From the NCBI GenBank assembly GCA_019096065.1, contig JAGUCH010000007.1, forward strand, positions 2,192,501 through 2,256,500: 64,000 bases of DNA, read 5' to 3'. A model generated the notes under the pieces. It did no database searches. It saw only the letters and a list, made by a program, of their open reading frames with translations, and was not told the DNA's origin. Position 1 is the stretch's first letter, and each line of letters starts with the position of its first letter. Below, in pieces: positions 18,306 through 29,655 of the stretch. Position numbers and translations under genes: made by a program. Origin of the DNA: Paracyclopina nana (Eukaryota; Arthropoda; Copepoda; Cyclopoida; Cyclopettidae).

Positions 18306-21300
18306 ATGGAAGTTTACTCTCCAAATCAAGACATTATTGATAACAGCTCCATCGCCAGTAAGCATTGCATTAATTAATGCATGATTTCTCATTCATGACT
18401 TTTGCTAGAAAATGGCTTCAACTTTGATACTAAAAGCTTTGTTTTTCGCTCAGATACGTCGACGACAGGAGCTAGCTCCCTTGGGAACACCCTAATCAAT
18501 GTGAGCTTAGGGGTTCTGCTGTCGATTTTGATGGCCACCAGTATTTTGGGCAACATTTTGGTGTGCGCAGCCATATGGACGGACAGAAATCTCAGAAAAG
18601 TAAGCCATTATAACAAAAAACACCAGGTGGTTGTTCACTAAACGACAGAGCCATTAACTGTGGGATTTTTTTGCAGCTCTCTAATTTGTTCTTCATTTCT
18701 TTGGCCGTGGCTGACCTACTCTTGTCTATACTTGTCATGCCATTTGCCATTGTCAATGACCTCCTTGGAGAGTGGAAATTTGGGAAGGAATATTGCAACC
18801 TTTGGATCTCAACTGATGTCATGTGTTGCACGGCAAGCATAATTAGCCTACTTGCCATCTCATTAGAAAGGTACTTAGCATAAACACCAATTATGAATTC
18901 AATAGTAATGTTTTACTCTATGAAATGTGAATCTGAGTAAGCTCCTTTCAAGCAAGGCTTATTTCCAATTTGATAGAATTTTTATTTTTTCTGCTTAGGT
19001 ATTAGTGAGTCTTATTTATGTAAAGTTGTTCAGCTTTTTCTTGCAATTTTCTGCCTTAGCAGCAAAGCCTTGAGTAAATAATTCCTTCCTTTATGCCAAG
19101 TTTTTTGGCAGAAATGCGCACACATTCATCATATATACACGTATTCTTCTACTTCAGAGAAATGTTGGATGAGAATGAGGAATTAATTTTTTCTAGAACT
19201 TTGATGGGAGTATTTTCCCCCCATGAATTGCTAATATTGGTTGTAAGGTTCCTCTCAAAATTATGAAAAAACCTCTTGGTAGCTTTTTTAAAAGCTGAGA
19301 TGTGTGCAAAATGAAAAGTTTTGCTTTCCTTCCTGATATGATGTCAGATATGCTATGTGAAAGTTGGGTGGAAGTTTCTGCCTGAAATATGTTATATACT
19401 ATGCATTTTTGGCAAATGTACTCATTTTTAAGAAAAGCTGGATTTGCAAGACATCTCCCTTTTTTTGCAGGTACATCCACATCAAGGATCCACTTCAGTA
19501 TACTGAATGGCTCACTCGGAAGTCAGTGCCAGTGTCAATATTGATCATTTGGCTTACCTCAGGCCTGATCTCTTTTTTGCCAATTTCATTGGGCTTACAT
19601 GCCCCACCAGAAACAATAAGTAACCAATACGACGAATTCAACCAAACAATCAAGCTAACAAGAAGGTAAATAACTAATAATCTGAAAAAAAAACTTTACG
19701 AGCAATCTAAACCAGTTTTGGCTGAAAACTAGATTTTTATTTGCTCTTATGTGAAAGCTTTCATCATTTTTGGTTGATTGGCTTTCCTTGCAAAAGTACC
19801 ATTTTCTCTAATATGTCTTCTAAATGCAGTGATGAACTGTCTCAACTGTTAAGTTTTGTGCTCCAATTTACGGCTTACATTTGCAGTTTCGTCAGCAACA
19901 GCAGTGAAAATGCCACAACCTTACCACTGATGTTGCAAATTCATGGTGAAGAGGGCTCAAATGGGAAAAGTGACAGCGTGATAACATCTTCACCTCTTTC
20001 TGCATCCAACAGCATTTTGGTGAGCCATCAGAAAAGCCCAATTTTTACCTGGTCAATTCTTACAGCATTATAGCCAATCGATGCAGTCTTAGGGATCTCA
20101 AAGCCTGCACCTACTAAAGTATTTTCATTTTTTAATGAAGCTAGTCTAAGCCTCTATTAATCTTTGAATTATGAAGCTACTGACAAATTGTGAAAGATCA
20201 GGAAAATGCTCCAGCATTCCTTAAGAATCTTGAATACTTAATTAACGACCCAAGCATAAATTAAGTCTGAAAAAGGGCCATTTTTGACAAATCGACTTAC
20301 ATATTGCGTACACATTTCTGTTTCGTAAAAGAGGATACATGGTGAAAGCATAGCATAGACTACTACGGTAAAAGCGATTAAGTCAATTGATATCAATGTT
20401 TCTCTGTCAAATGGGAGGTGGAAAAATGGCCATAAATTACACATGTGCTTGCTGTGGTACAAACTACTGCATTACTTTATTTTGGTGCAGCAACAAAAAG
20501 CAGCCTTCTGTGGGGATATGGCTTTGTTGCTCTCAGATAATTACATTTGCTCTTAAGTTAATCAATTAGCAGAAGATTGGCCTTTTCTCCCCTTTAAAAA
20601 AGTTACGTGTGACAGAAACCTTTTTTACCAACTGATAAGCTGCTTTACTACCCTCATTAAAAATCTCTTTCCTAATTAGAATATTTGTCTAGCCTCAGTA
20701 CTTCACCAACTCTTTTATGGCATCAAGGCCGAAATGGCCGCGGAAAAGGCACTTTTTCCATTTGATCGCATGCAGTACAGAGATTATGCTTGTATGGCTT
20801 CGTTTGATAGTGAAAAATACATGAAAATTCACTCCGCAGCCTCCACGACCTCAATGCCAACTGGATTTCAGCCCGATTTACTCCATCACTTCGTCTTTGG
20901 TGTCATTCTTCTTGCCATGCATCATCATGCTCATAATCTACTTCCACTTATTTGCCATTGCTAAGCACCATCTAAAGGAAATGAAGTGAGTGTGAAAGGT
21001 GTCTTCTCCTATAATGCTTGTTTAACCTCTGTGGCTTATAGAGCTCACAATCAGCCATTAGTGAGGCTGAGGCTGATAAATGAGTTGCAGCAACACCGCG
21101 AAGGCCATCAAGGCCAAAACGGGTCAACTCCGGTTGCTGAGGACCAGGGGAAAAAGAAGAGGAAGAAGAAGCAAACTATTGCCACTTTGAGTGACTCTCC
21201 CCTGATACAGGAACACAAGGTAAAGTCCACGAGGGACTGTAGAGCTTCTAAAGTTATGTTTTAAATGTTCAAGGCTGCCATCACAATTGGCATTATTATG

Positions 21301-21665
21301 GGCGTCTTCCTCCTATGCTGGATGCCATTTTTCGTGGTCAACGTTGTGGCAGGGTTCTGCAAAGATTGCATTTCTGCAACCACTTTCAAGGTTCGCTTTT
21401 GAGGCATTTTCTTTCATGCGAAAATAAACGGGAATTCCAGGTTCTCACGTGGCTGGGCTACTCCAATTCAGCCTTCAATCCAATCATCTACACCATTTTC
21501 AACACCGAATTCCGCAACGCATTTCGACGCATTTTATCGCACTTGGGGATGAACATTTGCCGGATGCTCCACCACGGAGCTGGAGAGGCCAACAACTGGG
21601 GCCATCGTGGCATCAACAACGGAGACAATGTCATTCCGGACTCAATGTCATACAGACAGAAATAA
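18306..21665 (+). CDS. Dop1R1: Dopamine D1-type receptor (Dop1R1-like GPCR)
   Basis: Nine exons: 18306-18357, 18409-18599, 18677-18870, 19471-19665, 19887-20019, 20840-20985, 21042-21219, 21274-21390 and 21441-21665. They total 1,431 nt (476 residues). Seven helices are visible. TM3 carries the amine-binding Asp ([12 protein letters not shown]). Intracellular loop 2 reads [10 protein letters not shown], as in insect Dop1R1. TM5 has [14 protein letters not shown]6 CWMPFF and TM7 NSAFNPIIY. It should couple dopamine to Gs at the plasma membrane. Two oddities: the TM3 end is ERY rather than DRY, and the 19887-20019 exon adds about 44 residues to extracellular loop 2, including NSS and NAT glycosylation sites. 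That exon was chosen because it alone restores the frame between its neighbours; an acceptor at 19829 is an alternative. The intracellular loop 3 tail is basic (KKKRKKKQ). Confidence 0.88.
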
Positions 21666-21780
21666 GATCTGCTACATGAACAAGAAGTACCTGTGATTCC
21701 AAAGCGGTTCCAATAATATATGGTATAAAAAGCCTATAATACATTGAAAGAGTATATGCGAAAAAATTCAGTATTAATAA

Positions 21781-24260
21781 TCATGGGCATTGCTCGGCAG
21801 CCTCGAGCATAAACAGGTCTTCGCTGGCCTCTTGCTCAGCTTGGACCATCAAGGCCTCAAGATCGGCTTCTTCTTCGTCATCCTCAAAGCACTCATCTGA
21901 GGCCCTTAAGAGTAGGGCCTCTACGGCCGCTTCCTCTTCTTTGGTTTCCTCTGTGGTGAAGCTATCCCACTTAGAGCCTTTGTTCTCGAGGTCGAGGCTG
22001 TCATCCTTCAAGATCTCGAGCCAAGGAATGGCATATTGGGGAGGAAGCTCCCAAGGCTGTGACCTGGAACAAATGAAATACTTGTGTCAGGCTTTATAAG
22101 CATAATAAAGAAAGTATATCACATTTCCAGTGCCCAATAACAAAGCTAGTTAGAAAAGGACAAAAGTCACCAAGAAAAGCATAGACCTAACAAACAAAAG
22201 AAGCAGCATCTTTGTTACGTTCATTTGCCAGAATTCTTCGTCTTTGTCAAGATTCCCACATGAAGTTTATTGAATAGTATACCTGAATCCTTTGCAGTCA
22301 GGGTCATGACAAGTTTGGCAAACTTGGTTGGCTTTCAGGTCCACTAGGAATTTGACATTGTTGCTGCGATGAGGCCGGCCAATATTGGCACAGAATCGAA
22401 AATTGGCCATCTCGTAAGTGAGGGTCATGGACAGAGCGTTCCAGGTGACTTTTCGAATGTACCCAATATCACTTTTAGGCCTGACTAGACTTTGCATCAC
22501 GTAATTGTCAATTTCGGGGAAGCCAGAAGACTTTCCACTAACACCTTCTTCTCGCTGCTTCTCACTTTTCTTGGTCGGGTGACATTTGCGGTAGGACATG
22601 CTGGAAATATCGAATTGGACCAATTTTCTCCGCTCCATTTTGCCATCAGAGCACGTGGTGGGAAAAGTGACCAAACTCTATAACAAAAAAGTTATTCCAC
22701 TCTCATTTCGCGAAATTAATTGACATCATTCGAGAGCGCAAGAAAAATAATTAACTTCATAACATGACAACAAAGGACAAAAAGCTAGCTTTTCACTCTT
22801 TCGTGTAAAATTGAAAATAAGGCAGGAATTGCCAAATTCAAGGAGGAAAAAAGTGCAAACTTGGCCGAAAAAATGGCTGATGCTTCATCAAAAATTCAAC
22901 AAATCAGAATGTGGATGAGATGATGATCGTGCATGGTGAAAGGCTGTCATGCAGAAACATCCGACTCTCACCTTGATGAAAAAATCTCGATCGTTGGCAG
23001 AACAACTTTGCAATGGTTGGGTTGAGCAGAACTTCCCACGTTTAAGCAGAGCACTTTTGCCAAACTTGGATGAAAGGAAGGTGCGAAAGTTTCTGTTTTT
23101 CGTGTACACCGACTCGTCCACAAAGACTTTGTCATTGGCAATGCGGAACTCGTCCATTGTGCGCATTTTGCCAACCAGGCACCTCACATAATTCCCAACT
23201 TGTCGGTTGTCTTGGAAAAAAAGTTGCTCTTCAGCATCTTGTTCGTTGCAGTACGAGGAAATGTTGAAAATCACATGATGGCTGAACTTTTGTGACGTGG
23301 ACGAATCCAAATCCACTACTTCAATGTTCCGAATAAAAGGAAACTTATCTCGCAGATCTTGGTTGACAAGTGTCAGGAACCTTTCCAGCATCAAACTGCC
23401 ACTCAAGTCAGAGGCTTCTTCGGATCGATGGAATTCGAGGTCGAAGTACAACTGAAAATATACCAAATACATGCAATTATAAAAGCTCCCAATAAAGAAT
23501 CATTTTACAGCAATTCTACCAATCAATTTCGATTGAATGTCCTCCTATTCAGGCTCGTCTCAATTTGAGCTCGAATTATGAAAAGACTGATTTTTCAATT
23601 GCCCCTCATTCATGGCTCCATAGCAGCCTACTATGCAACAGTACATAATGGTACCAAATCTTCTTTTCAGTTACCAACAGACCTCTAAGTCGATCTGACT
23701 AATTGCATAGCGTGGTATAATGCTGTTACCACATTAGCATTATATACACATTTGTACAAATGAAAAAAAGCGATTTTAGGTATAATAGTAGAAATAAAGA
23801 AAATGAACTATGGATATCAAGAAAATTCCAGCGCAAAAATCACCTTAGAGTTATAATCACTTCCGATGACCTCATAGACATGCCTGGAATCAGGAGGTTT
23901 TGCTTTCAGCAGTTTCCACATAGTGAACGCATGACAAGTCAGGAAATGACGTCGACCGTTCTGATCTAGCTCCACTGCAAAAACACTCAATTCTGGCATC
24001 ATTTGTGCAAATGCAAGAGCTTCGTGCTGCTTTTGAAAAACCCTGTACACACAGGGTGTCATCGCTGTATTGTCTTTCAGCAGTTTGGCATTGCCGTTAC
24101 TGCCGCTGTCACATAGCAGTATATCTTGAGTCCTTTTTAGTCTCACTGCTTCACTGGCTTCTTCGAGCTTTCGTTTTAGTATGGACGTCGTTTTGCTGCT
24201 ACCATAAAAGTTAGCAGGCGTAAAGCAAACAATTTGTTGATTATGATCTTCGTCGGCCAT
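21781..24260 (-). CDS. PRIMPOL: Primase-polymerase PrimPol (AEP superfamily)
   Basis: Four coding exons: 24260-23844, 23451-22972, 22677-22283 and 22063-21781. They total 1,575 nt (524 residues; human PrimPol 560). The catalytic motif LYFDLEF opens exon 2, with the DxE metal ligands at about residues 143 and 145. SQKFSHHVIF matches the SxH motif region, and VYTKNRNFRTFLSSKFGK matches the third conserved motif. The C-terminal zinc-knuckle region includes VCQTCHDPDCKGFRYT. Acidic stretches near the end (DECFEDDEEEADLEAL, EDLFMLEA) sit where vertebrate PrimPol binds RPA. PrimPol reprimes stalled forks in nucleus and mitochondria. Drosophila is generally considered to lack it, which fits a non-dipteran host. 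An untranslated exon upstream is suggested by an acceptor-like CATTTCAG just before the start codon. Confidence 0.9.
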
Positions 24261-24585
24261 GATTTTAATTTCCACCGCTGAAATGAGTATACATAATAGG
24301 TCTTGTGCATTGGCAAAGTTTGTTAATGTAAGGAGCCCTGTCCATTGGTAAATGCACCACCTGCTAAGAGGAGCTAAGCTGAAAAGCCAATTTGGTGATG
24401 CTTGAAAAGCTCTTGAGACTTTCATTAGGGAACACGAAAATAGAGCAGAAGCACAGAGAAATATGCTTCACATGTTTTTTGAACAGCAAAATTAGAGCTT
24501 TTCCCAATCCATAATTGTGGAAGATGCAGGCTTTGAAAGAAGCAACTTTTTCCCACTAATATGGCAGAGAGGGAAAAAAGTTTAA

Positions 24586-25636
24586 CTACCTTTCTTCAAC
24601 AGTAGTTGGCAAATTTGAGGTCGTTTTTGAAGTTGCAGGCTTTGAGGCTGCTGCCATTGCTGAAGTTGGATGTTGAACCAAGTCGGTGCAAATTCTCTGC
24701 GTCATCTCCTTCAAAGGCTCGAACTCCTTCTCATTCATCAAGTTGAACTCGGTAACGAAGTAGTAGAAATGTTTGTAGCAGGTGTTGACATGGGGTTCCG
24801 CACCTACAAGCAGGAAAACTAGGCATTACTTTTTACTTCTCTCGTACGATGAACTCTGCGTATTTACCTATGGCTGACATGCGGTCAAAATGGTGAACGT
24901 AGACATGAACAAAGACTCTGTAGAGTCTCGTCAGGATTTTTTTGCAGACAGGCTGAAAGCTAACTTTTTTAGGAGAAAGTAATAAAAGAGCATTTCAGCA
25001 AAGTTATCACCTGAAAAGTTTTCGGGAATGGCACATCAGTAGTAACAGGAAAAATGGTCTCGTCATTGATCTGAGCCTCGATCCAATCCATTAACAAAGT
25101 GATGTACTGACAGATAAAAATTAGAGTAAACATTACGCTGCATGTAGGATGACTCATTGGCTATACCTGGTTGGCAGGCAAGTGAATTGGCTTTTTGTAT
25201 TTGACTCCATCTTGCCACAAATACTCAAATTTGGGTCCACCGCTCATCGTTGGGCAGGAGGTGTCAGTGCAATGCTCGCACACAGTTCCATAAATCAAGT
25301 TAATTCTTAAAATAAAAACATGTAATCTACCTCATATAAAAAATAGCCATTACAAACCTGTTGAAAAAATCCACAACATGAACTGCAAGCCAATCATTGT
25401 AGTCTTCGCCAGGAGGCAACTTCACAACCTAAATACAAAAGTTTGCATCAGTACCAAAATTAGGAAAAGCAAGCTCAAAAATCAAGTCTTACAGTTCTCA
25501 AGTTGATTCCAGAGTTGAGAGACGCCTGTGCTTGCTTATGGAGCGAATATTTCAATGTGCCCGGCTGAAAGTTCTTTTTCGGTCGAAATGTTTTGCCTTT
25601 GTCGAAAAACGAGCTGAAATTGGCTGCGAAATTCAT
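24586..25636 (-). CDS. MOB3: MOB kinase activator 3
   Basis: Six exons: 25636-25493, 25428-25358, 25305-25167, 25106-25011, 24952-24868 and 24803-24586. They total 753 nt (250 residues). The start reads [20 protein letters not shown]. The Mob fold follows: [20 protein letters not shown], the zinc ligands [10 protein letters not shown], then HVYVHHFDR and [18 protein letters not shown]. The MOB3-type sequence INLIYGT separates it from MOB1/2/4. MOB proteins are scaffolds for NDR/MST kinases; MOB3 binds MST1-type kinases. The tail after the conserved core (about residues 218-250, Ala/Ser/Thr-rich) is longer than in vertebrate MOB3. It is in tandem with PRIMPOL, 325 bp upstream of it. Confidence 0.9.
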
Positions 25637-25806
25637 TGTTTACTCTTTGGGAGTGGCCTGTGGCGTTTTCACGGAAAAATAGATTTTTGTTTTGATTCTC
25701 AGTCAGCTGCTGGTGCGGAAAGTTCCGATCGAGGTTCCGTGATAACAAACTTTAACTTCCGTTAAATTGATATTTATTTGACAAATCCAAGATGATCTGC
25801 GACAAA

Positions 25807-26259
25807 TCAATTTCGCAAAGAATCGAAATCTGGTGGACTTTCCTCTTGAACGAGTTCTTCTTCTACGACCACTTCTTCGTATCTTGGAGGGGGTGGAGAG
25901 TGCTGACATTTAGGTGTACTCATGGGATCTTTTTCATATCTGAAAAGTTAATTGAATTACCGTCACAGGTATTTATAATTTTAGTATTACCGCGTGCATG
26001 GCTGGACCATCATGGACGATGGCCTTTCCATCGGCACTCCAAATGATTCAATGTCATGGCCAAGCTTTTGATTGGCCTTTACCAGTTTGATGAGTAATTT
26101 GCATGCAATTATTATGGAGGCCCAAACCAGCACAAAGGAGGCCAGAGCAATGCCTGAGGCTATGAAAACCCAAAATTCCTGTGCTATCAGTGGCTTTTTA
26201 TGCATGAACTCTGAAAAGCCAGTCATTTGCACTTCCCATGTCTTGTTGAACGACGTCAT
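25807..26259 (-). CDS. Small single-pass membrane protein with a PPxY motif
   Basis: Two exons, 26259-25991 and 25939-25807, joined across a 51-nt intron: 402 nt, 133 residues. A short N-terminal part (about 30 residues) is followed by one strong hydrophobic segment (FWVFIASGIALASFVLVWAS, about 31-55), a basic stop-transfer stretch, and a cytoplasmic tail. The tail contains PPPPRYEEVV: PPRY fits the PPxY consensus for Nedd4-family WW domains, and the acidic tail follows. I do not recognise the family. Small transmembrane PPxY adaptors such as Ndfip or Commissureless act by recruiting Nedd4 ligases. Similarity here is architectural only. The start is the first Met of the open frame, about 235 bp from the divergent cuticle gene. 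Confidence 0.7.
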
Positions 26260-26493
26260 GGTGGTTGACTGATCCAGATGATTACATCTTGCACAAATTA
26301 GAGGCTTCTCCTTTTTTTAAATGTATGGCTTCCTAGTTAGCTTTCTGCAATGATTAGGCAACTGATCTTACGCAATTATTCAGGGGTTCTATTATGCAGA
26401 CAAAGTCGGCCTTGGATGGTAAAGTGCTCGCAATTTATTGGCCAAGGACAACTGGTTGCCCATTTTAGTTCCGTCAACGAGCAAGGCAACACC

Positions 26494-26931
26494 ATGAGAC
26501 ACGTATTGATCCTTTTAAGCCTTTGCTTCTCCCTGGCTCTGGCTCAGTTTGATTGGATTCAAAACTCAAATGTGAGATCTGATGGCTACGACTTGATGCT
26601 GCAAACTGACACAGAAACTAGAGAGGAGTCTGCCCAATTAGTCAATGGAGACACACTCAAAGTTGAGGGTGCAGTCACTTACACAAACAACGAAGGACAA
26701 GAGGTAAACGCTAATTTTCATGGACATTGGCAAGTTCAGCGAATCTTTTTCTAATCTTCAAAGGTATCCTTCTAATATGTGGCAGATGAAAATGGCTATA
26801 GGCCAGAAAGCTCAATTTTACCCACCGAAACTCCCTTAGACGCTTTGCCACCCTTGCTAAGAGCCGGAATACTGCGAAACCTGGAGATTGCCGAAATGAG
26901 GAAAGCACAAGGACTTGATCAAGAAAGCTGA
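26494..26931 (+). pseudogene. RR-1 cuticle protein gene, apparently broken
   Basis: Exon 1 (26494-26703) encodes a signal peptide (MRHVLILLSLCFSLALAQ) and the start of an RR-1 Rebers-Riddiford chitin-binding domain (DGYDLML...GDTLKVEGAVTYTNNEGQE). A 60-nt GT-AG intron (26704-26763) leads to exon 2, which begins GTA TCC TTC TAA: an in-frame stop. Directly after it the same frame reads YVADENGYRPESSILP, the classic end of an RR-1 domain, and runs to TGA at 26929. The hexamer TTCTAA thus looks inserted between VS and YVADENG. An alternative acceptor at 26785 shifts the frame and loses the motif. It could be a null allele, a pseudogene or an assembly error. Its stop lies 16 bp from the MLX stop. 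Confidence 0.72.
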
Positions 26932-26947
26932 GTTTATGATAATAGCA

Positions 26948-27867
26948 TTAAACTCCATTGCTGTTTGGCAAGCTACAAGCTTCGTTGCCGTTGACCTCAG
27001 CCTCGCTTCTCACTTGGTCAAGTATGTTCAGCATGAGATCCTGAAGGGCATACGGTGTGCATTGTTCTTCCAACCAAGAGATGACTCCCCTGGACAAATC
27101 CTGAAAGTTGTTCATGCTGACAGTCTCGTTGAAAGACATGAACAGGGTGTCCATAAGCATTTGGAACACCCTGAACTTGACCTCAGATGGCACAAAAACG
27201 CCGTCCTCGCTCTGATCGCCAGCAGCACTGGCAGTCGACGATTGGTGGGCTTTGACAAGTTGGTCGTAGTTATCCCGCATAATCTGGAGCGCAGCCAGCT
27301 CTTTGCGCAGGCAGCTGAGGTCGGTCTCCTGTTTCTTCTTCTGGGTCTCCACATGTTGGATGTAGTCTATGGCCTTTTGGAGCACCACAGCTTTGCTTGC
27401 TTTGGCACTCGAGGCCGAGGCTGAGGTTGGAGACGCATCATCTCCGTTAGTTATGGTTGGCACCAAATCCTGAAAAAGCCATCTTTTTGGCCTCAAAGTG
27501 GCAAAAAGGTGCAACTTTCTCTCTCAGGTACCTGTAAGTATTCGTAGCCTTTTTTGATGGCATCTCGCCTTTTTTGCTCCGCCTGAGTGTGAGCCTCGCG
27601 TCTTCGCTCTTTGTAAGACAGCTGCGAGTTGCCACGGCCATCGCTATCTTCATCATCTGATTGGTTTCCAGTCATGTTGGCAAGAATGAAGTCGTTATTC
27701 GAGGCTGGAGATCCCGAGCTGTTGCCCCGACTCAAGCTGATCCGCTGTTGAGGCCGCTGATTCATCAAGACCAGTTTGGCATGCTGCGATTTCGCGACTT
27801 TTCCCGAGTCAAAGTCCAATCTTGAGTTATTTAGCGCATTTGTTGACAATGTGGCAAAGTTCGTCAA
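26948..27867 (-). CDS. Mlx: bHLH-zipper factor MLX (Max-like protein X)
   Basis: Two exons, 27867-27532 and 27469-26948, with a 62-nt intron: 858 nt, 285 residues. The basic region and first helix read RRREAHTQAEQKRRDAIKKG (about residues 90-110), with the intron in the loop. Helix 2 and the zipper follow (AVVLQKAIDYIQHVETQKKK). A C-terminal dimerisation/cytoplasmic-localisation domain (VPSEVKFRVFQMLMDTLFMS) matches MLX. MLX pairs with Mondo/ChREBP to drive sugar-responsive genes through E-box-like elements; the Drosophila orthologue is bigmax. Convergent with the broken cuticle gene. Confidence 0.9.
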
Positions 27868-28419
27868 TTGACAGGAGGAAATGAGGCGCGCGAAAATTCA
27901 AACGCCATGGGCATGTACTGTGTACAAAGACATAAATAATTTACTTCTCTGACTGTGTATAAAAGATATAAAATTATATTTTCCAAGATATTTTCATCTC
28001 AAAATAAAATGCTAGGCTTGCCAGTTGGGGATTAAAATCATGCAAGACAACACTTAAAAGCAAATATGCAAATATTGTAAAGAAATCCCAAAATTCATTA
28101 AATTATAAAGTATTTTAATAGAAGTAATCTTATTTGGTTGTAACTACGGTGAAATTGTTTGCGGCTGAAAGTTGTCAGTCTTGCTCATGTTATGCCAGTT
28201 TTAATGGCAGTCACACTCCATCGAAAAATATGTTAAGAGCATCAAAAAGTGGACACTTGGAAAATAATCATGCCCGATGATCAATTTGCTTCCACTATAT
28301 GCTCTTTTATTGAGATTAATTGAGTATCACATATGCGAGCATATGATTCAACATAACTCATTACGTGGAGAGAAAGAGGCCTGCTATTCCAGAATTTTCA
28401 TCAGTCAATTACCATCAAC
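27868..28419. other. Divergent intergenic region
   Basis: About 550 bp of AT-rich sequence between the MLX start (minus) and the orphan membrane-protein start (plus). It should carry both promoters. No RNA gene or repeat was recognised. Confidence 0.4.
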
Positions 28420-29316
28420 ATGAGCAGCAACAACGTGCTCGCTTTGGCCATAATTTACTGCTCAGCATTGAGCCACTCTGCTTTTGCCTACATTTATTCG
28501 TCCTGGCTGCGCAAGAAACCTGTGGGAATGCAAACGCTGTACGATCAAGCGATCATAGCAATCATCCACACCCATTCGATCCTAGCCTGGAACTTTGCCT
28601 TCTACTGCACTTTGGCACTCAAGCAAGACTGGAATGAGCACTTTGCAGCAGTTTTGGCTTTCCTCCTCGTATGGAACAACATTGGCCTGGGACTCGTCCT
28701 GGTTGCAGGCGCAATCGTGAGATTCTTGAGCATTGCCTACTTTGCTCTCGTCAATGAGTTCCAGGAAGATGGCAAGATCATGCGATTGGTTCTCCTCCTT
28801 TGCTTCTCCCTGTCGCTCATCATCACTGGCATTGACTTCGGCTTCTACGCTGACATCAAATTGCATTTCATCGTTCAAAGAATGACAGGACACACGGATG
28901 AGCCAACCATGATGCCAAAGAGCGTCTTCATCGTTTATGGCATTGTCTTTGTTGCGTTGGGAGCCCTTCAAGTCTACATTGAGAAGAGGCACAGGAAGAG
29001 GAATAACCTGTTGGTGCAATTCGTCCCGTGCTGGCCCGAAGAAGAAGAAGAAGAAATCCAAAGTGAAGCGGACGACATCCAAGGCATCCGAATTTATGTG
29101 GTATTTGTGTACATTTGCTCAGCCATGTTTACCATACCACTCTTCGCGCACAGACGAGATGTGGAGGGAAATGTGCCCCTCAGGCCATTTTTGCAGTTCA
29201 TCACTGTTAATCTGTTGGACTGTGCTTTCCTTTGGCACAAGAGGATGACACTCAAAAGCCACATCACCAATTTGGTTGCGGCCATCTTCGACCGTTTCAA
29301 TTTGGAACTTGAATAA
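28420..29316 (+). CDS. Orphan multi-pass membrane protein, single exon
   Basis: An intronless 298-residue frame. Hydrophobic segments lie at about residues 5-26, 41-66, 74-110 (probably two helices), 122-145, 167-188, 226-245 and 252-270, so seven or eight passes are likely. An acidic run (PEEEEEEIQ, about 208) sits in the longest hydrophilic loop. No GPCR signature (DRY, NPxxY) is visible and I do not recognise the family. The motif HRRDVEGNVPLRPF between the last two helices is repeated, almost unchanged, in a partial copy downstream (29656-30006). That supports real coding capacity and a local duplication. A possible start upstream at 28365 is in another frame. Confidence 0.65.
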   Translation: MSSNNVLALAIIYCSALSHSAFAYIYSSWLRKKPVGMQTLYDQAIIAIIHTHSILAWNFAFYCTLALKQDWNEHFAAVLAFLLVWNNIGLGLVLVAGAIVRFLSIAYFALVNEFQEDGKIMRLVLLLCFSLSLIITGIDFGFYADIKLHFIVQRMTGHTDEPTMMPKSVFIVYGIVFVALGALQVYIEKRHRKRNNLLVQFVPCWPEEEEEEIQSEADDIQGIRIYVVFVYICSAMFTIPLFAHRRDVEGNVPLRPFLQFITVNLLDCAFLWHKRMTLKSHITNLVAAIFDRFNLELE

Positions 29317-29655
29317 CAAGCAAATACAGCATGTCATAAGCTGAATAGGCAAAATTAAGTACATTTATTCGATAACTCATTTGGCAATAAGATTAGCTAC
29401 TACTTGTAGTATTTACGTATGTACTTTGAGCTGTAATTCCACTTCAGAGGTTTTCTGTCGTTTTATGCATGCAAAGTACAGCTAGCACAATTCAATAATT
29501 ACTCGCTGCCTTTAACACCATTAATTAGGGTATTCTGTGTATCACAATAATTTAAGGAATTGTTTTGTACAACGCATATTCTAATTTTTGCTTGCGCCAA
29601 CGTACTATGGCTTCTTTTTTACATTAATTTTATTTCATTGTGGAGTTATAAATGA

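Noticed and set aside
20238-20830. Extra exons inside the large receptor intron (20020-20839)
   Set aside because: Open frames there do not carry receptor sequence and break the phase between the flanking exons.
26350-26493. Upstream in-frame Met for the cuticle gene
   Set aside because: The Met at 26494 directly starts a proper signal peptide; the 48-residue extension would bury it.
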